Origin: Planctomycetota bacterium
Lineage (GTDB): Bacteria > Planctomycetota > Phycisphaerae > Sedimentisphaerales > Anaerohalosphaeraceae
Length of the DNA stretch: 10,352 nucleotides
Assembly: GCA_003644215.1 (NCBI GenBank)
Contig: QNBU01000015.1
Span: 1 to 10,352, forward strand
Direction of reading: 5' to 3'
The notes under the pieces were generated by a model that had not been told where the DNA came from, searched no databases, and saw nothing but the letters and a program-made list of their open reading frames with translations. How positions within the stretch are numbered: position 1 is the stretch's first letter; every line of letters begins with the position of its first letter. The position numbers were made by a program, and so were the translations under genes. Below, piece after piece: positions 7,028 through 10,352 of the stretch.

Positions 7028-8467
7028 ATGGCAGCTCGCCAAGCGTCTCAAAGTAACGCGATGTTGTACAGTATGGTTACATTCGTCGCTCTGTTTATCA
7101 TTGCGGCAATCCTCGCGGTGGTTTACTATGTCAAGTCCGAAGACTTCCGCACGCAGGCAGAACTGGCCGCCGAAGACCTCAGGTCAATCGCCAATGCCTC
7201 CGAAAAGGGGTCGCTGGCCAGAATTGTCGGAAAGCCGACACAGGGAAAGTCCTATCTGGGAACCATGCAGCAGGTTGTTGACGACCTGTACTCATTTATC
7301 TTGGGCCAGCAACCGGCGGACAATTTTCCTGCGACCGTAAAATTCAATGAAATCTCCATGAAAATCGCCGCGTTAAACAAAAATGTCCTCGCCGAAGATG
7401 TCAATCCGGCTATTGGCCCCAATGGGGTGGCGCTGCTGAAGACGATCGAAGAGTTGAAATTGAAATTGGACAACGCTCGCGCGGAAATCGACAATTTAGA
7501 CAAGCTCAACGAAAACTTACAGATTGACCTGGATGATGCGACAGACCGGGGCGAACAGAGCAGGCAGAATTTTGTGGCCGAACTGGATCAATTCCAGTCC
7601 GAGGTTGACCAAATCCGAGACAGCTTCGACGAATTAAAAACGGTTATCGACGGCGCAACCGCTGAGCAAATAGAAACTTTTCAGGAAAAAGTGGACGACG
7701 GGCTGGCAAAGCTGCGTCAAAAACAATTGGACCTGCAATCCACTGAAGAGAAACTGGACGAATCAGATACACTGCTTCAGGACGCCCTGACGAAACTGGA
7801 AACGATCAAGCCCAAACCGGATAATGAAGTTCAGGCCCATCAGCCGGACGCACAGATTGTCAGGATCGATTCGCAGAACGGTATTGTCTATCTTGACGCA
7901 GGCGTTAAGGATCATGTTTATCGGGGCCTGACATTTGCCATCTATGACCGGAACAAACCCATCCCGGAAGACGGCGAAGGCAAGGCCGAAATTGAAGTCT
8001 TCCAAGTTACTGACCAGGTCAGCGCCGCACGGATTGTCAAGTCGGACACGAAGAACCCGGTCGTCAAGGATGATATCGTTGCGAATCTGATTTGGGACCG
8101 TAATATACCGAATCGCTTTGTGGTGACCGGTGAATTTGATTTCAATAATGACGGACGCATTGACTCCAACGGTGACCAGCGAATTGCCGAACTGATCAGT
8201 CGTTGGGGCGGTCTCGTTGACGACGATATCACAGTGGATACCGATTTTTTGATTGTCGGGGTTGAACCGGCTGCGCTGCGGCGGCCGAGCCAGTATGAAT
8301 TAGATAGTGATCCGATGGCTCAACAGCGATACGAAATGTCGGCACAAAAAATAGGCCATTATAATCAACTTCTGGATAAAGCAGGCAACCTCGGAATCCC
8401 GGTATTCAACCAGAAACGCTTTTTGTTCCTGATCGGTTACGATACACTGGCCAACAAAAATCCGTAA
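7028..8467 (+). CDS. Membrane-anchored coiled-coil protein with BRCT-like C-terminal domain
   Basis: I do not recognise a named family for this 479-residue protein. One membrane helix (about 13-35, MVTFVALFIIAAILAVVYYV plus flanks) follows a short polar start, giving a single-pass anchor. Residues ~135-260 are rich in Leu, Glu, Lys, Asp and Gln with heptad-like spacing, a long coiled coil. Residues ~274-357 look like a small beta domain (AQIVRIDSQNGIVYLDAG, RGLTFAIYD, QVSAARIV, DDIVANLIW), reminiscent of FlgT-C-like barrels. Residues ~362-471 read like a BRCT fold: NRFVVTGEF, IAELISRWGGLVDDDITVDT, DFLIVG, a helix, then GIPVFNQKRFLFLIGY. An EF-hand-like loop DFNNDGRIDSNGD (371-383) sits inside it. 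AAGGAG stands eight bases before ATG. The gene is monocistronic, with its own terminator. A cell-envelope or chromosome-tethering scaffold role is only a guess. Confidence 0.8.
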   Translation: MAARQASQSNAMLYSMVTFVALFIIAAILAVVYYVKSEDFRTQAELAAEDLRSIANASEKGSLARIVGKPTQGKSYLGTMQQVVDDLYSFILGQQPADNFPATVKFNEISMKIAALNKNVLAEDVNPAIGPNGVALLKTIEELKLKLDNARAEIDNLDKLNENLQIDLDDATDRGEQSRQNFVAELDQFQSEVDQIRDSFDELKTVIDGATAEQIETFQEKVDDGLAKLRQKQLDLQSTEEKLDESDTLLQDALTKLETIKPKPDNEVQAHQPDAQIVRIDSQNGIVYLDAGVKDHVYRGLTFAIYDRNKPIPEDGEGKAEIEVFQVTDQVSAARIVKSDTKNPVVKDDIVANLIWDRNIPNRFVVTGEFDFNNDGRIDSNGDQRIAELISRWGGLVDDDITVDTDFLIVGVEPAALRRPSQYELDSDPMAQQRYEMSAQKIGHYNQLLDKAGNLGIPVFNQKRFLFLIGYDTLANKNP

Positions 8468-8492
8468 CGGCAACCTCAGCTATCAAATCATC

Positions 8493-8522
8493 AAAAGGCA
8501 GGTCGAAAAACCTGCCTTTTTT
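8493..8522 (+). terminator. Intrinsic terminator after the coiled-coil gene (probably bidirectional)
   Basis: AAAAGGCAGGT (8493-8503) pairs perfectly with ACCTGCCTTTT (8510-8520) around a CGAAAA loop, followed by further T. The A-rich left side gives a TTTTGAT run on the minus strand, so the hairpin could also stop nnrE transcripts coming from the right. Confidence 0.9.
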
Positions 8523-8531
8523 ATGCGCCGA

Positions 8532-8638
8532 TAAAAAAACCTGCGGCGGGCGGCACGGTCAAACTGTGCTTGGCCGTGGGGGGGATAGCCGGGTAGGTTA
8601 GTCAAATCGCAGGGTGGGCCGTACCCACGCGGGTTTTT
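8532..8638. other. Structured GC-rich intergenic patch, possible repeat
   Basis: CACGGTCAA and TTGGCCGTG (about 8555-8579) form a 9-pair stem. CCTGCG (8540-8545) and CGCAGG (8608-8613) could enclose it; read on the minus strand that outer pair is followed by seven T, so this may be the nnrE terminator. Further right GTGGGCCGTACCCAC is an imperfect palindrome of the GGTGGGC..GCCCACC kind seen as dispersed repeats in many bacterial genomes. No coding potential is evident. Confidence 0.4.
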
Positions 8639-8647
8639 CCGCATCTT

Positions 8648-9349
8648 TTAAGCGGTCGGCGTAATCCCGATGTCCGCGACAAAGACCCGCCCTGTTGCTT
8701 TGTGGGAATCGGGGTTTGCGACGAATCCTTTTTTGAGTGCGACGAAAGCTATTGTTGCCGCCGCTTCAATGCTCACCGGCAGCGGCCGGCCCGTGTCGCA
8801 ATCCAGGCCGGAAGGAATATCCACCGCGACAATCGGCAGGTTGTGTGAATTGATACTACTGATCAGCAACGCAAACGGCTCTTTCAGTTGCCCCTGCAAC
8901 CCGGTTCCCAATATCGCATCGACCAGCAAGCCGCTTTGCGCTGCCACTGCTTCAACATCTTTACACAGATCATCGGATTCGGTATCCAGCATCGTTATTG
9001 GCAGGTTCATATTTTGGCAGATGTCAAAATTGATCTTCGCATCGCCCTTAATTCTCGCCGGATCCTCACACAACACCACTTTTACAGACACACCATGATT
9101 ATAAAGATGCCGGGCTATTACGAAACCATCGCCGCCGTTGTTACCCGTCCCGCAAAAAATGCAGACGCCCTCTTTTGTTTCATTGGGGAAGTGTTTAAGG
9201 ATAACATCAGTGCAGTTTTTGGCGGCGTTTTCCATCAGTACGACGCCTGGAATCTTCATCCGGTTGATCGCCCACGCATCGAAATCGCGTACCTGCCGCC
9301 GCGTCATCACCACAAAATCACTCGTATTGTCACCTGTCCATTCGCTCAT
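8648..9349 (-). CDS. nnrE: NAD(P)H-hydrate epimerase (YjeF N-terminal domain)
   Basis: This protein repairs damaged NAD(P)H by interconverting the R and S hydrates (EC 5.1.99.6) so that a dehydratase can restore the cofactor; it acts in the cytoplasm. From ATG 9349 it is 233 residues, the size of a stand-alone epimerase. The C-terminal dehydratase domain found in bifunctional Nnr is absent, so the partner must be elsewhere. Family signatures are TRRQVRDFD and PGVVLMENA near the start, FCGTGNNGGDGFVIARHL (65-82), KGDAKINFD (101-109), VDAILGTGLQG (143-153) and AVDIPSGLDCDTG (175-187). The frame is open back to 9460, but that would overlap the surE start and both promoters. The promoter's -10 box ends eight bases before ATG 9349, so the message would be nearly leaderless. 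Met at 9307 (MTRRQV) is the other candidate and fits the usual family start. Confidence 0.9.
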   Translation of the reverse strand: MSEWTGDNTSDFVVMTRRQVRDFDAWAINRMKIPGVVLMENAAKNCTDVILKHFPNETKEGVCIFCGTGNNGGDGFVIARHLYNHGVSVKVVLCEDPARIKGDAKINFDICQNMNLPITMLDTESDDLCKDVEAVAAQSGLLVDAILGTGLQGQLKEPFALLISSINSHNLPIVAVDIPSGLDCDTGRPLPVSIEAAATIAFVALKKGFVANPDSHKATGRVFVADIGITPTA

Positions 9350-9356
9350 TTCCCTG

Positions 9357-9384
9357 ATTATACCATCACCTGCGACAGCGTCAA
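9357..9384 (-). promoter_or_regulatory. nnrE promoter, extended -10
   Basis: On the minus strand TTGACG (9384-9379) and a perfect TATAAT (9362-9357) are 16 bases apart, with TGG directly before the -10 box (extended -10). Predicted transcription start is about 9350, right at the proposed ATG. Confidence 0.65.
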
Positions 9385-9413
9385 TTGACAATCTTCGGCT
9401 TATCCGATATGAT
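9385..9413 (+). promoter_or_regulatory. surE promoter, near consensus
   Basis: TTGACA (9385-9390) and TATGAT (9408-9413) are spaced by exactly 17 bases, 11 of 12 consensus matches. The start would be near 9420, giving a leader of about 20 nt that contains the AAAGGA ribosome binding site. Its -35 box abuts the -35 box of the divergent nnrE promoter with no base between. Confidence 0.72.
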
Positions 9414-9440
9414 AGGCCGTCTTGAGAAAGGAACAACACA

Positions 9441-10205
9441 ATGCACATCTTACTGACCAATGACGATGGGATCTTTGCTCCGGGACTGGCGGCTCTTTAC
9501 AAACGGCTGACCCGCTTAGGTAAGATCACCGTCGCCGCACCGTCTGATGTTCAATCCGGCGCCGGACATGCTATTTCGCTTACCGAGATTCGATGCGAGC
9601 TTGTCAATGCCGACGGGCTGTTTGACGGATACAGCATCGAGGGTTCCCCCGCCGATTGTGTCAAACTGGCCGTCAATGAGCTTATTGACCCAAAGGATAA
9701 AATCGATCTGGTCGTTTCCGGTATGAACTATGGCGCCAATGTCGGTATCAATGTTTTTTATTCCGGCACGGTGGCAGGCGCAATCGAAGCAGCGTTTTAT
9801 AACCTGCCCGCCATCGCCGTCAGTGCGGCGTTTGAGGAGCCAATGGATTTTGAGGCCGCCGCGGATTATGCGTTTTCCGTAATCCGGCAATTGACGGACT
9901 TGCCATCGGGCCATGTGGCTAACCTGAACATCCCCCAACTGTCAAAAGGAACCCCCAAGGGAATTCGCGTTGTACCGCAATCAATTCACGGCTTTGACGA
10001 ACAGTACCGGATCCGAACAGATGAGACCGGCCGGAAAATATATCAGCTAACCGGCGGCAACCACCGCGATCCGCACGGCAGTGGATGGGCAGACACAACC
10101 GCACTATCAGCGGATTACATCACACTGACCTGCCTGCGGCAGGAACTAACGGACCGTGAGGGAAACCATTTAATGAGCCAAAAGCAATTTCAACTCAAAT
10201 CTTAA
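9441..10205 (+). CDS. surE: 5'/3'-nucleotidase SurE
   Basis: SurE is a metal-dependent phosphatase that removes phosphate from nucleoside 5'- and 3'-monophosphates (EC 3.1.3.5) and is linked to stationary-phase survival. The 254-residue length is normal. The N-terminal LLTNDDGIFAPG gives metal ligands D8 and D9; APSDVQSGAGHAIS carries S39; SGMNYGANVG carries N96 and the conserved glycines, matching the four-ligand site of characterised SurE proteins. SIEGSPADCVKLA (65-77) and the FYSGTVAGAIEAAF helix (106-119) are also family hallmarks. AAAGGA stands nine bases before ATG. It is transcribed divergently from nnrE, so two metabolite-handling functions share one control region. In E. coli surE lies by pcm and rpoS, and neither is seen here. 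Confidence 0.95.
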   Translation: MHILLTNDDGIFAPGLAALYKRLTRLGKITVAAPSDVQSGAGHAISLTEIRCELVNADGLFDGYSIEGSPADCVKLAVNELIDPKDKIDLVVSGMNYGANVGINVFYSGTVAGAIEAAFYNLPAIAVSAAFEEPMDFEAAADYAFSVIRQLTDLPSGHVANLNIPQLSKGTPKGIRVVPQSIHGFDEQYRIRTDETGRKIYQLTGGNHRDPHGSGWADTTALSADYITLTCLRQELTDREGNHLMSQKQFQLKS

Positions 10206-10249
10206 GGTTTGTTTCGGATTTAGTGCGCCGCGGCGGATTCGAATTTTAG

Positions 10250-10282
10250 GGTTCTCATCCAATAAAGTTGGTGGATGGAACC
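10250..10282. other. Hairpin downstream of surE
   Basis: GGTTC-T-CATCCA (10250-10261) pairs with TGGATG-GAACC (10272-10282), 11 pairs with a one-base bulge. No T-run follows (ATTGTTGC), so it is not a convincing intrinsic terminator; it may be an mRNA 3'-end structure. An isolated TATAAT at 10339-10344 may belong to a promoter of a gene beyond the window, but no -35 box is clear. Confidence 0.4.
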
Positions 10283-10352
10283 ATTGTTGCAATTTAAGTC
10301 TTTTGGATTTAACGCTTTAAGGCGCCAGCATGTATATGTATAATATCACTGC

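Noticed and set aside
6864..7340. 158-codon plus-strand frame overlapping the start of the coiled-coil gene
   Set aside because: It is out of frame with the gene that has AAGGAG, a membrane helix and a coherent domain order; its translation is low in complexity and Arg/Ser-rich.
8888..9425. Plus-strand open frames opposite nnrE
   Set aside because: Shadows of the epimerase gene, which shows all its family motifs on the minus strand.
9350..9460. 37-codon N-terminal extension of nnrE to ATG 9460
   Set aside because: It would overlap the surE start codon and cover both promoters, and the added residues do not match the epimerase family.

Overview
The window reads as a chromosomal segment of a moderate-GC Gram-negative-type bacterium. 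A planctomycete of the Phycisphaerae type is the best guess. This rests on a DUF4465 surface protein carrying a 'DVRPGS..NPV' C-terminal domain, a neighbouring secreted protein of a kind I associate with Planctomycetes and Verrucomicrobia, and a membrane-anchored coiled-coil protein with a BRCT-like end. The assignment is inferred from protein style, not from a marker gene.

Left region (1-2060, minus strand): a promoter near 2031-2059 drives a leader of about 600 nt. The leader holds a clear cobalamin (B12) riboswitch (about 1812-2000) and an intrinsic terminator (1662-1700). Further hairpins follow, then a strong ribosome binding site. The leader feeds a secreted DUF4465 protein (271-1422) and, 24 nt later, a second secreted protein (1-246) that runs off the left edge. 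This is a B12-regulated cell-surface module, probably for cobamide capture, and the most interesting part of the window. Bases 2060-2370 hold no gene I can support.

Middle region (2371-5870, plus strand): acs (acetyl-CoA synthetase) is followed by an intrinsic terminator and then an OFA-family major facilitator transporter with its own terminator. The pair suggests uptake or exchange of a small carboxylate and its activation to a CoA thioester.

Right region: an RsuA/RluB-type pseudouridine synthase lies on the minus strand (5940-6719). A divergent plus-strand gene (7028-8467) encodes a membrane-anchored coiled-coil protein with a BRCT-like C-terminal domain. A terminator and a structured, gene-free patch follow (8493-8647). 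Then nnrE (NAD(P)HX epimerase, minus) and surE (5'/3'-nucleotidase, plus) diverge from a compact promoter pair whose -35 boxes directly abut. The last ~150 bases hold a hairpin and an isolated TATAAT. I saw no tRNA, rRNA, CRISPR array, insertion sequence or phage gene.
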